DNA of 64,000 nt from Baylisascaris procyonis (lineage: Eukaryota; Nematoda; Chromadorea; Rhabditida; Ascarididae), in NCBI GenBank assembly GCA_037389465.1, contig JAZARR010000197.1:7025001-7089000 (forward strand), written 5' to 3'. The position numbers were made by a program, and so were the translations under genes. The first letter of the stretch is position 1; each line of letters opens with the position of its first letter. Under the pieces are notes generated by a model, which was given only the letters and a program-made list of their open reading frames with translations, ran no database searches and was not told the origin of the DNA. Below, one piece after another: positions 42,101-52,500 of the stretch.

Positions 42101-44803
42101 ACCTACTGCATCTGTAAAATCCTTCATAAACAAATAAATAAACAAATACAACAGCATTGTTGAATTCGATTGTAATATTTCAAATGAGTTTGTTTACAGC
42201 ATGCGATGTTAAAATGCCATCTCAGACTTCAAGACCTCTACAATCAATTAGCCGATGAGGATAGCGAGGAAATAGCAAGGCGAGCGGTAACATCGCTTAC
42301 ACAAGAAATGGAGCTGTTTTGTAATTTTTGTGGTCAACGATACGGTTTGCATGACGATTCATTACAAGCACTTCGATGTTCGCATATATTTCATGAGAGG
42401 TGAGTTGCACCTGAGGTATTTTCAGTATTGTTTGACTCCCTGTAGGTGTCTTAAACGGTTTCTTTGTTTCATTATGTTTTGGTGGAGGCGAATAAAAATT
42501 TCGATATTGAATAATTATGAGAGTCTTGTTCAAGCATATATCAGCTGCCGTTGTTGTACAACCTAAGCAAATCCCGCCAAAGATTTCGAAACTATTTTCT
42601 TCGCCTTTCCTGAGTTTTGTTTTGCTCGACGGTTTTAAATTTCCGCTACAGCTGCGTCGAAAAGAGAATTCTAACCCCCTTCCCCTCGTCCCTTCAACTC
42701 CCGTGAATCATATATGATGCCCTTCATTTGATCGCCTCGATAAAAAGCTTATGAATTCATCATTGTTAACTATGAGCAAATTATCACCTATCAGTGACTT
42801 GTCGGAATGTTCATTTATGAGTTTTTTTTTAGTTATCAAAAAAAGGTTCATCCATTTTATTGTTTTCTATCCTCATTATTGTCATAATACTTAATTTTCT
42901 TCTCATGCACTAGTGTGTGTGGATTGAGAACATCGAGGTAGCACTATTTTCCATAGTATTTCTAAGGTAGGGGAAGAATTTATTGAAATCCAACAGAATG
43001 CACTATTCATGGCACTTTGCTTTTTGAGAAAAGAATTTTTTGCATCAAAAGATGAGGAAAATTATATCGACGAAAATGAAATTATGCTATGATTTCCTTT
43101 AAAAAAAGATAGAAAGTTCAACCGGAAGAGTGAAACTTGAAAAACTTTTCCCATCTAAATCTTAAAGGTGGGGCCGCAGGCTTTTCCCTTATTGATCTAT
43201 CGTTGATGATAGTTGCCAAGGCGGAACGTATCATTTAGGTGCAAATGCATTTCTCTGATCCCGAACCGAACTATATGAATTTGGCTTTATTCAGTTTTTA
43301 TGCGCTTTTGCAAATTTACATTTTATAAAACACAATCATGGTGAGGTCATGTCTACTTGTTTCGAATAGCTTCAACTCAGCGATCGATGAAATGTTAGAA
43401 ATTTAATGGTAATGATTACTAAGTGAAGCTATAAAATATGGTGGATGTTTATAGCCAAAGTTGACACTATTTAAACTGAAACTATTTAATATTCCTTGAC
43501 AGACTTACATGTCTTCGCATGTGACAAAGAAACTCTCATGCCTGCATTCATATCCATGAATTTTGCTCTTATAGATACACATCGACCAAGCGGTGTTTCA
43601 TACTAATCAGATTGCAGTGACTTGTAAAAGTAATTCTTTTGCATAAGATTTGTACGAGCGATCAATTCGATCAATGCTAGAATACATTATGGCACATTGT
43701 ATAATTTGTTGGCACTATGGTATAGTGCTTATTAAATGTATGGTTATATCGTACGTGTACTTTTATCGCATACCACTCCCGTTGTTTCAATGTATCCGAT
43801 TGCAAAACGCACACCCCGTCGGTATTAATTGCCACCTGACTGGTCTCAAAACACGCAGAGATTTTTAGGCCTTTGTAAATTTCTATAGCTCTTTTTAGAT
43901 ATCGGATACAATAATCGCCATATGTCATAGATTACACATAACAGATTTAACAATTCCAGCTTCAGCGATTCCTAACCGATGCCACCAGACAAAAAGACGG
44001 ACGCATACATATATGCGGACGAAGCCTTAGCGTTTTGCAAATTCATGCCTGCATGAAAGCGCATAAAAATTGAATCGAAAGCTAGAAAAAACTATTTAAG
44101 TTTCATTCAAATTAATCCAAATATTTCACTTTTTATCTTTCATAATGAACTTCAATGCTCTTTTCAATGAAATATTTTTGAAATGTGTTCTTAAATAGTT
44201 TTATTAACCATAGTTACCGTTATAGATGTCTTCACAAATATCTCACCGAACGAGATTGTCAAAACTGCCCGAAATGTCAGTGTAAGGCTATTCTAATGGA
44301 TAAAATCTCGCTTCGGACGCCGTCAATTTGTTCGACGGATATCGCCGTTGCACACTCTCCATCCGGTATATCTTCAGGCTCTTTTTTATGTTTCATCTTA
44401 AAGGAAATAATATGGATTTGGCTCATTGTCCCGATTGCAAATGGCCAATATCAGCATTGAAATATCACTAAATAACCTGAAAGAGGTGGGAGATGAAAAA
44501 TGCAAAGAGCAACGAGATCGAAAGCAAGGTGTTGAAGGTTGAATCCGATTGCCTTGTCATCTCAGGATTTCAAAAAAGTCTAAGGACAATTTCTCGGTTT
44601 TAGCATTATTATACTTTCTGGCATAATTTATTTTCAGTGCAACTTTTCATTTAATTCCTGATGAATATGTTTTTCATCATGAAGAGCATTTGGCAATATC
44701 CAAAGGTGAATTATTTCAATCGAATTTCGAATTTTTCGGCAATAAAAAATATTTAACGAAAATTATAAAAAAACAAATGTCGACTGCTGTTTTATTTAAA
44801 AAG

Positions 44804-44846
<43 letters not shown>

Positions 44847-46104
44847 GCAGAATAATCGTTTCATCGTAGTCGATTGAATTTTATTTTCAGAAATTCTTCC
44901 TTCCCCTCCGAATCCACCACATCCATTTGGTGGTGTTCGCACAGTTCTTCTTGTTGCCGCCGAACAGCCGGGTCCTTCAAGCCGTATGCAACCACGATTC
45001 CAAAGACCTCTATCGACGAGTCTTCAGAATGCAATTGAATCGGCCACCACCACATCATCTAGCTACACCGCTACACCTGCTGTTGTTGTACAAGCACCAT
45101 CAAGTTAGTATTTGTTTCTTCGATATTCACATATGACTTTTTCGTCGGAAAGTCTCGCCTTTTAAAATTGCTCTTGTACCGTTTGATCCCAGTTTTATAA
45201 AAGGCGCTCAAATTTTTCTAATAATTGAGAGTTTCGGCCTTGATGCGACCTGGAAATAGGCTCAAAATCTACTCCGGCAAACCCAATTTGAATAAGCAGA
45301 ATAAATAATTAGATTCCCATGGGTCTCAATTCCTGTAGTCAACCCAGTAGGCGCTAATTGCTATCACCAAATACGATCCACTTGAATTGACTATAAAAAT
45401 TTAAAAATATTGTGGTTCCAAACTTTATTAGCGAGGAATTTCTGAAAATATTTTATGGGTTTTAGATTGTTGATCTGATTGATGTGGTCGGCATATTCAC
45501 TGCTCCTTCCCCTCTCCCTCTTCCTTCTCCTCCCTCTTCATCCTCTTCTTCCCAACACTCGAAAGTGCGGGTGTACCTTTCCATCATTCAGCTACTCTAC
45601 AAAAAAATCCTTTTTCCCATCCTTAACGTTGTGCTAGAATCATCGTCCCAATAATTTTCCAAAATTTAACGCCTTTAGTGGTAATTTGATTTTGATTTGT
45701 ATTGAATTGAATCGCTCGTAAGAATCTCTGGAATTAAAACGCAACTTTTTGTAGTTAATTAGCAAAAACTGGATTTTTAGGTTGAGGAGAGGGAGGGGGC
45801 GAAGGTAGGTTGAAGTTGATGTTACTCTCTCCTACCTTTATTGTTTATTTAAGTATACCATTGAAAATTTTAATAATGTATTTGTTTCATATCTAGCAAC
45901 ACTTTTCTAATCTCAACAATAATTTTAGCAACTTCATTGACAGACAGCTTAAAGCGACGTCCTAAACCGCCACCTCCACCAAGGAAACCTTGCTATGCGG
46001 ATGGAGGTTTTCCATTGACGTCGGCGTTGAATTATTCACAACAGGAACTCACCGAGGGCGGTCGTTTAGTTCACTCTCGTGGTCTTACAATTACCGATGT
46101 ATAG
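32994..46104 (+). CDS. rpy-1: Rapsyn homologue (acetylcholine receptor clustering protein), 13-exon gene model
   Basis: Rapsyn is a peripheral membrane scaffold that clusters nicotinic acetylcholine receptors at postsynaptic membranes. Exons: 32994-33103, 34701-34966, 36253-36400, 38761-38923, 39276-39392, 40253-40393, 41415-41468, 42200-42399, 44226-44365, 44404-44467, 44638-44705, 44891-45103, 45929-46104. They total 1,860 nt, or 619 residues plus stop, with compatible phases throughout. The start at 32994 gives Met-Gly-Gln, the family N-terminus with the myristoylated Gly2. Residues 1 to about 335 are TPR-like helical repeats. RING-H2 ligands are C374, C377, C393, H395, H398, C401, C414 and C417. 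Vertebrate rapsyn ends soon after the RING at about 412 residues; here about 200 more follow, with a second Cys pair (C455, C458), a proline run and C-terminal Thr-Asp-Val. The exon 10 donor is CT instead of GT, so the tail is less certain than exons 1-9. Family assignment rests on my recollection of rapsyn and was not searched. Confidence 0.93.
33790..33910 (+). repeat. Dispersed GTCTGTCTG repeat, copy in rpy-1 intron 1
   Basis: A GTCTGTCTGTCTATGTGTC core is followed by TCGAGGAATTACCAAAGTCA and GTTGCGAAATTTAGTCGGCA. It aligns over about 110 bp with the copies at 31365, 40724, 43931, 54225 and 24024. Confidence 0.75.
34701..34966 (+). CDS. rpy-1: rpy-1 exon 2
   Basis: It follows TAATTTCAG and encodes residues 37-125, matching rapsyn TPRs 1-3, including the [17 protein letters not shown] stretch. 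It ends in phase 1 at G|GTTCGT, a weak but usable donor. Confidence 0.94.
36253..36400 (+). CDS. rpy-1: rpy-1 exon 3
   Basis: It follows CTTCTTTTCAG and encodes a TPR with the core SLEAFEKAM and the next helix, [14 protein letters not shown]. It ends in phase 2 at CAG|GTATAT. It joins exon 4 directly to give an uninterrupted TPR hairpin, as in the family. Confidence 0.94.
36576..36686 (+). CDS. rpy-1: Possible rpy-1 cassette exon (3b)
   Basis: This is an open 111-nt block (37 codons) bounded by CATTAG and AG|GTATTT. It is phase 2 on both sides, so inclusion keeps the frame and skipping restores the normal TPR. Its codons look exon-like, with a segment reading [14 protein letters not shown], but I do not recognise it in rapsyn and the acceptor lacks a pyrimidine tract. 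It is not included in the main model. Confidence 0.35.
36765..36910. repeat. Imperfect tandem repeat in rpy-1 intron 3
   Basis: GTTAAATGCAATATTAGNGCT recurs at intervals of about 83 bp, with partial copies at the edges. It lies downstream of the candidate cassette exon. Confidence 0.75.
38761..38923 (+). CDS. rpy-1: rpy-1 exon 4
   Basis: It follows TTACTTACAG and ends in phase 0 at GAT|GTGAGA. It encodes residues 176-229: a TPR helix ([16 protein letters not shown]) and the following repeat ([19 protein letters not shown]), aligning with rapsyn TPRs 5-6. Confidence 0.94.
39276..39392 (+). CDS. rpy-1: rpy-1 exon 5
   Basis: It follows TGATTTCAG and has 39 codons in phase 0, ending at ACC|GTAAGT. 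It encodes [20 protein letters not shown] and the LADIYRELG helix, which corresponds to the rapsyn segment containing CLLCFADIHRSRGD. Confidence 0.94.
40253..40393 (+). CDS. rpy-1: rpy-1 exon 6
   Basis: It follows GAATTCAG and has 47 codons in phase 0, ending at [28 protein letters not shown] matches the rapsyn RYDSAMSIMTEIGNRLGQV segment. Confidence 0.93.
40724..40840 (+). repeat. Dispersed GTCTGTCTG repeat, copy in rpy-1 intron 6
   Basis: GTCTGTTTGTCTGTCTGCAT is followed by GGTTTCCTGTGATTGAAACT and GTTACGAAATTTGCTGTGTA. It has the same order of blocks as the copy at 33790. Confidence 0.75.
41415..41468 (+). CDS. rpy-1: rpy-1 exon 7 (18-codon microexon)
   Basis: It is bounded by TTAATTTCAG and AAG|GTATAT. 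The 54 nt in phase 0 encode [18 protein letters not shown]. This supplies the helix that would otherwise be missing between exons 6 and 8, corresponding to AIERAQDLAEEVGNK in rapsyn. It is too short for ORF detection. Confidence 0.9.
41580..42145. other. Possible retroposon remnant in rpy-1 intron 7
   Basis: A block richer in G+C than neighbouring introns ends in a tail-like AAACAAATAAATAAACAAATA at about 42127-42147. No protein is recognised. A retroposon origin is inferred only from the tail and composition. Confidence 0.25.
42200..42399 (+). CDS. rpy-1: rpy-1 exon 8 (coiled coil and first half of RING-H2)
   Basis: It follows TGTTTACAG and ends in phase 2 at GAG AG|GTGAGT. It encodes the acidic helix before the RING and the zinc ligands C374, C377, C393, H395 and H398. 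[12 protein letters not shown] is nearly identical to the vertebrate RING core. Confidence 0.95.
43931..44025 (-). repeat. Dispersed GTCTGTCTG repeat, copy in rpy-1 intron 8
   Basis: The minus strand reads GTATGCGTCCGTCTTTTTGT and then GGTTAGGAATCGCTGAAGCT. It is the closest to the apparent GAGGAATCGCTGAAGCTGGA consensus. Confidence 0.7.
44226..44365 (+). CDS. rpy-1: rpy-1 exon 9 (second half of RING-H2)
   Basis: It follows ACCGTTATAG. It completes R400 and encodes C401 and the CQNCPKCQC cluster (C411-C419) that closes the RING, then a Ser/Thr-rich linker. I end it in phase 1 at TCCG|GTATAT. Reading through instead gives a hydrophobic stretch and a stop at 44458-44460. Confidence 0.85.
44404..44467 (+). 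CDS. rpy-1: rpy-1 exon 10 (extra Cys pair, damaged donor)
   Basis: It follows a 38-nt intron ending TCTTAAAG. It encodes a short segment with [14 protein letters not shown], a second CxxC unit after the RING. The phase-2 exit needed to join exon 11 would fall at CA|CTAAAT, one base from a consensus CA|GTAAAT donor. If it is not spliced, TAA at 44469-44471 ends the protein. Confidence 0.6.
44638..44705 (+). CDS. rpy-1: rpy-1 exon 11
   Basis: It follows TTATTTTCAG and ends in phase 1 at AAAG|GTGAAT. Only the frame beginning with one leftover base is open: [20 protein letters not shown]. It therefore needs a phase-2 upstream exon, which exon 10 would supply with a functional donor. Confidence 0.7.
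44804..44846 (+). repeat. (AAAT)n microsatellite in an rpy-1 intron
   Basis: About ten AAAT/TAAA units lie in the 185-nt intron between exons 11 and 12. This could be a retroposon tail, though no retroposon body is recognisable before it. Confidence 0.95.
44891..45103 (+). CDS. rpy-1: rpy-1 exon 12 (Pro/Ser/Thr-rich tail)
   Basis: It follows TTATTTTCAG and is phase 1 on both sides. It encodes residues 492-561, starting with a proline-rich [12 protein letters not shown] stretch and ending in a Ser/Thr/Ala-rich, probably disordered, segment. An alternative frame that is also open has a poorer composition. Confidence 0.75.
45929..46104 (+). CDS. rpy-1: rpy-1 exon 13 (last exon)
   Basis: It follows CAATAATTTTAG. 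It encodes [14 protein letters not shown] (residues 569-582), which contains a PxxPxR SH3-ligand pattern, and ends GLTITDV followed by TAG. The final Thr-Asp-Val fits a class I PDZ ligand. Codon choice is clearly coding. Confidence 0.8.
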
Positions 46105-47430
46105 ATCATACGTTTATTTATGAGTGACCGAATACAATGCGATGTGTTATCGATGCACACGTCTTTCGTATTATCAAACAAATAACCTAATTAGTCCATT
46201 TGCTTTATTTTATTAGTGCTGTTTGGTTCAAAAAAAAAGAAAATTTCAGAATCTAAGTTTTAGATTAATGTTCGAAATTAGAGGTGCTAACATAATATAA
46301 ATCACATTTCAAGATGAACTTATTAGTAGGTACTCCATAAGTGATACAATCGGTTCGAAAGTGATAAAATCAGTTCGGAAATGATCAAAATATTTCCTTC
46401 TCAAAAGATATGGAAAAATTTATCGCCTATACTATCCAAATAGGACGTTTAATTTATTAACGATTGAGGCCTTATAGAGACTCTCTGCAAAAAAAGAATC
46501 GAGAATTATTGATTAGTTCTAACAACAAAATAGATCAATATCCTTCAATAATTTATTAGCATTAAACCCATTGTCTAGCATGACGTCACTCTGTGGATAA
46601 TTAAGAAATTTACCCACCGTAAATTGATGTTGAAATACCCAACTTCATCGAAGTTATTGAAGAAACAACATATTCTACAAGTAAAATATGATGATTACCA
46701 ATGCAACGAAGGTTTAATTCGAGCTTATCGAGGAAATACGAGATAGAAATCTCTCTCACTAGTTAATCTAGGAATTGAATTAATTGGGCTTTGAAACTCA
46801 CCGTTGATAAAAAAAAAATATCTTTTATATCAAAATGTTTTTCCTTCTTACGAAAGGTCTTCTCGTTGTTTATGATGAATAATAAATTATATAAAACAAC
46901 TCAAATTTTGAAGTACTCTAAATTTTGGCAATTTAGACGCAACTGCTACCTCAGAGATGTTTGATTTTACCAATTCGAGAAGGATATTTCCTGATTTAAA
47001 AGGTAAAATTTTTATCAACGATGATTAAAATGATGAGATGTGATTTTAATCCACCCGATTATCTTAAAGCTTTATTTGTTGCCAATGAATGCCTATCGGT
47101 TGTTTCATCAAACTTAACTGCCAATTTCCCATTTGATGCCATTGCTCTTTCATGCGTCATCCATCTATTAATCGAATTTATTTGTACAATCGATTCTATA
47201 AGCAGTTATTTTGTCCAATTTTGTCCAATCGTTTATAATTTTGTCAAATGAATGAATGAGGTGAAATCAAAGGAAACATCTTTAATGATGACATCACATT
47301 TTCTTCTGATATGAGTATTTCTCAAATACTATTTGAAATGCAAGAGAATTGCGCCGAAAATTCTCGTAATATAGAGAAATTTTCACTTTCTGACAGAACT
47401 ATCGTATCGCATACTCTGTGCAATCAGTTT

Positions 47431-47645
47431 TTACAACGTGTATCCAAGCTCCCTCATCGTTTCAAAATTTTTGGCCAATTTTTGTGTGACTCCCTTGGTC
47501 TTCGAATTCTTGCACTTCCCCCTTATTTCCTGACGTATCACAGAGAAGGTCTCGCCGATCAATACGTCATTGAATTTCAAATCGAACGTTTCTCCTTCTT
47601 CGGCGTTTTTTTTTTCGAGCAATTTTAAATCTATTTCCCGAGTGG
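47431..47645 (-). other. Unrecognised exon-like ORF between the two genes
   Basis: The minus strand is open for about 70 codons, with a charged, protein-like composition including ETFDLKFNDVLIGETFSVIR. The antisense frame is also open, for 105 codons, so coding strand and reality are uncertain. There is no clear acceptor or homology. Confidence 0.2.
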
Positions 47646-48231
47646 TTTTTTATTCTCTCTTAAAGAGGAGCTATGGTTTCAATCATAAATTCTTCGAGTC
47701 ATAAATGAGGCATAACGCTAAGAAAAAATCAAATGTTCATTGGCTTTCAGCAGAGCTATTTACACTTTGATTTCACCATTATTCGTTGCTTTTCTTTAAA
47801 ACTTTCGTTTTTTTTTTGTTGACGGGGGAGGAAGAGGAAAGAAGAGGAGATTAAGTGAGGGAATATAAAGAAGTGTTCATATAAAATTCCCCTTTAAAAA
47901 ATCGATAAATAATGAACGATACAATTAGAAATATTTGAAATATTTGAAATCACTCGAAAACTATCAAAAGGAATTCACTCGATTATTCAAATATCGTACA
48001 AAGACTAAGTGAGTTGTGATCTCAGTAAATCGATATGTGAATCTGTGTTAACCAACGAAATGTTTTTCTTAATAAACATTTGCATTGTCTTCTCTTGTTT
48101 TCTTATATGCAAAAGTAACTCCTATAATTTTCATCGTAAACGACCGTCAACTCGAAATAATCAATCACTTAGCGATAAAATCTTATCACTTAGATACGAA
48201 GCTAGAAAGCTTTATCACTTCTATCACATAT

Positions 48232-48494
48232 CTAAAACTTATCACTTTATCATTTAACTCCAACCCCTATAAAACTTATTACTTAATCACTTAACTCCTA
48301 TAAAACATTACTTTATCACTTAACTCCTGTAAAACTTATCATTTCATCACTTAACACCTTTAAAACTTATCATCTTATCAATTAACTCCTATAAAACATC
48401 ACTTTATCACTTAACTCCTATAAAACTTATCACCTTATTACTACTCCTATAAAACTCATCACTTTATCACTCAACTCCTATAAAACTTATCATA
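48232..48494. repeat. 29-31-bp minisatellite
   Basis: About nine imperfect units are built on ATAAAACTTATCAC and TTTATCACTTAACTCCT. They lie between the 3' ends of the two convergent genes. Degenerate TTATCACTT motifs extend upstream to about 48170. Confidence 0.92.
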
Positions 48495-49391
48495 AGATAT
48501 CTTCATATTAAACATTTCTTCTAAAGTGATCAGCTAAAATCGTTTTTGATCCATTTAAGTAAACTTATGCAAAACGCACATATACGTGGCAATATTCGTT
48601 TCTCGAGATGAGTAATTTATGCCATCGCTGAAAATACGCCTTACTTCCTAGCAATTCATTATCCGCTGCTGCAAATTTGCATATGCAAAATACATTAAAG
48701 ATGTCATGCATATTTGCACAGGTGATGGTATGCAAATATGTATCTGTCTGCGTCTACCTGATCTGCTTAATAATTCCAGTTCAAGAACCACAGAAATTAA
48801 TGTTATAAAATTCGATGGATATAATTCATTACAACTGATAATCTTCTTTAAAATAATATTTCACATTGATTCATCAATTTCAAAAAGAATTTCTGGGTAA
48901 TTAAAAGTGCCAAAAAATTGCATCTCATATTCTTCAGATCACAAATCCGATTATTCTGTAAATTTGTAAGAGTGCTCAAATCGATTAAAATATAAAGAGA
49001 TATTTTATTATTCGTAAGGAAATTATGGAATTGCTCTATCACACAAGTGAAAAGCGAGCAAGTAGAATAGAAGCGAGACATGTCCATAATGTACATTATA
49101 TTTTGCATTTATCTACCTCGAATTATATGCTTATAACAGTTCGCCTTATAATTTCACTTTACTATATCCCCCGTATTGATTGCATATTGAGCTGGTCAAA
49201 GAAATAAATTCCTCGATGGCTTTTAATTTGCGATCATGAATTCAACTCAGAATCACCCTTCGGTTTACAAAAAAAAAAAAAAAAAGATTCCAATTTCAAG
49301 CGTTTTATGAGAGTAATACTATTCACATGATATGATTTATCCATATATATGTGGCATATCAACTTTGATTTCGTTGAGCAATTACCACATC

Positions 49392-49553
49392 TCAAGCATT
49401 TTGATTTGCCGTATCTGTTGGCCATATAGGAACACGCTGAGGTTTAAGTGTAGACTTGCCATCGATTAAATCAGCCGATCTTTCGGCTATCATAATCACA
49501 GGTGCATTCAAATTGCCACTTATAATCGATGGCATTACTGAAGCGTCCACTAC
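49392..49553 (-). CDS. chdh: chdh exon 14 (last exon)
   Basis: It follows GATTTTCAG and encodes [20 protein letters not shown] and [10 protein letters not shown], with the second catalytic position N574. It then has a short tail and TGA at 49394-49392. Confidence 0.97.
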   Translation of the reverse strand, partial: VVDASVMPSIISGNLNAPVIMIAERSADLIDGKSTLKPQRVPIWPTDTANQNA

Positions 49554-52500
49554 CTGAAAATCTTACATTATAAATCACATCAAATCCGATAATATTCAAC
49601 AATTTTTAATCCATTTGAATTATATCTTCTTCCTTTCGTTCCTTGTTTCCCACCTCAATCGGAGGAATGAATATCTCTTCTTTTGTGCACAGAATTGAAC
49701 CTCCATAATAATAAAACGATTCCCCCATTGCCTTTCTATCGCTTAATCTCCTTCGATCATTTCAACGCTCCCCTGATAGTTCTTTGATAGTTCGATACGC
49801 TTAAGGCATGTCTTCTGTGGTTCAGTTCTTTTCTTACTACGTGCAGGAAATATGTGCAAAATTGAGAGCGTTGATCTCTAAAATCAAATGATTTGCTTTA
49901 TCTTTGAAGGTAAAATTATAGGAGCGATGGGAAGGGAATAGGTTGCGATAGTCAATGAAGGGGAGAGAGAAAAACAGAAAGAAAGAGGAGAGGTGAATGA
50001 CCATTTCCCCGTTAACTATACTGATACAACTATCATAGTCTGATTATGAACAAAATAAAGAGAATTTCGGAAGTCATACAACCGTGTATGCATGACCATC
50101 GCGCAAAGAATGACCGGAACATGTGATAATGTCAATTTGGTTACACTGCCTAGGACATATTACCTACACAGAGTGACCAAATAACTGATCGACTGATCTC
50201 TATGCAGTGTGACCAAATGACTGGTCAGTCGTTCTTTACGCAACGTGGCCAAGTGACCGGTCAGTTGTTCCCTACGCAATGTACTTATGAGACATTATCA
50301 CATATTCCGGTACATAACTTTAGCACCTTTCATAATGCGCCATGTATTAGCAATAAACGAGGAAAAAAAGATAAAACTTTATATACCTTAAGGTTTTCGA
50401 TCCCAAGCACTGACATATCAAGAGCATTGACCACTACATTTTTGTTATTCGTCGATCCCATCATACATGTCCCACATGGATGATATGCTGATGCAGCATT
50501 ATTACGCACGAATTCATCAATCTAAATTAGTGAAAGCAATGATGCGGAAATTGCTTGAACGGCTGGTTGAACGCAAAACGGCATTGTTAATTAAATCCAC
50601 CCGTCTGTCAATAAAAAAGTGACAGTCGCTAGTCATAGTTTTACTCTAGAAATCTTATTAAAACTAGTACTTTAGCGATATTTACTAGTTTACCTCAGGA
50701 AAAAAATTCTGCCTTTTTTTGCGTCTTCAAGTGGGTTATAATACATGACAAAATGCAATCATACACCTCTGTTTATTTTCTAAGAAATATATCATCTAAA
50801 AAAAAATTTCCGAAATATGCATATATGCTTGGAAAATTGATCGACAATGAAGAAGAGTTAATTTGCATATGCATGTAAAAAGCAAACAGCACTTGAAATA
50901 TAGTGAATATTCTTCTTTACGAGAGTGAAAACAACGTAAAATAATTAAATATTACGCTATTTCAATCGAAAAAAATTTTCATTTCATTAAATTTGTAAAT
51001 TTTGGAAAAAATCTTAGACTGAAAACTTTTAAAATTTTTAATCGAATTTTTTTTGGCGATAAATTTAGCTAATAAATTTTTTTCAACATTGATTCTGCTG
51101 TTGTGGTCGAATTGTGATCAAAAAATTTCTTCTATAAAACAATTTTTGATTATCATGTATCAGAAATTTTATATTATTGTTAATTTTGTTAAAGTTTGAA
51201 TCGGAATTTAAGTGATATGAATAAATTTCACTTTTATGAAAAATTAGTCAAAAAATTATCTCATAAACTATCTGCCCAAAAATGCGCAGACTTCGCTGCG
51301 AAAAGCCCTATAGATACGCGAATGGGCGGATAACCGATACTGTATCACCCGTATTATGCGCAATTTTAATCTATTGGTGCAACTTACCAAACAGGACTAT
51401 TTTTTGAGGGCAAATTCACCCTTATTAACGAATCGTCATTACGAATTACCATAGGGAAGAGAGCAAATATTGCTACTGATGATCTTATCTCATCGCAATG
51501 ACTCTTTCTTTGCCCACATCTATGATGTTTCTTTGCTTATAAACTCTCCTGTATTTGCAATCTCCCATCGAATAAGCATCGATAGCCCAAAGGTGCCAAC
51601 AGCGCAGGTTTCTTCCCAAAAGTAGATCCCAACTTCAACTAGAAGTTTCTTTAAATTCAACATGAGAGAATCACCTCCCACTTTTGACTCGAATTTATAT
51701 TAATTTTAAAGTTTATAAATTAAAAACCCTTTCGCTCTATGTCAACTTACCATTGAATACACAATGATTTCGAAATATTATGATGGTACCATCGATGGTA
51801 CCATCCTTAAACTTAAAAAATGAAATATACATTATTTTTGATTGATCGGCTAAATTTGCTGATAGGCTTTTTTTGGCAAAAAGAATGGATGAAAAATATT
51901 TGGAATATTGCCGAATTTAAAAGAAATTTTTGAATTTATTATAAATTTTCTATTATCTGATGCTTCATATTTCACATTGTTTATTGCTTAAGAAACTAAA
52001 CAGTCAAATGTATTTAATCATTTCTCGATCAATAATATAAATGGAAACATAAATTCTTCTATTAGAGTTTTTTCTTCTCAGAAATAGCATTTATTACTTT
52101 GGGAAATTCCTCAATCTGCAGCACTATCTTAAAGATTCGCTTTCACTTTATCCAATTTAATGATAATCAGCAAACGCTCTAGTGAGAGATCATTCATAGA
52201 TTCACAACCTAAATAATTGCTGGCTCACCGATCGAAACTACTTCAGAAGATCGAATTCACTCAAGCAGATCATATAGTAATTTTATCAAACACTCTCATA
52301 CCTGTTCATCTGTTGTGCATCGATCACCAGGTGCAAGTTCAGCACCACGATATATGTCAAATGCAGATTGCGCAAAAATATCGCTGAAAATTTTGTTATT
52401 TTACGCCCTTTTGAAAAATAATTTCAGTTGTGAAATACATTATAACGAAGGCGTATCTATGTGAATGCATATGTGTATTCACATCTTCGATAGTTCCAAC

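Larger units (their letters stand above)
46105..49391. other. Convergent intergenic region
   Basis: It holds the 3'UTRs of both genes, the unassigned ORF at 47431 and the minisatellite at 48232. An AATAAA occurs near 46880 but is far from the rpy-1 stop, so poly(A) sites are not assigned. Confidence 0.6.

Noticed and set aside
44185..44460. Read-through form of rpy-1 exon 9 as the normal end
   Set aside because: The extension is a hydrophobic stretch unlike the family. The spliced alternative gives an HCPDC segment, and total phases then agree to the final stop. Kept as a possible minor isoform only.
44927..45136. Separate ORF overlapping rpy-1 exon 12
   Set aside because: It is the other frame of the exon, with poorer composition. 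The phase-1 frame continues correctly into exon 13.
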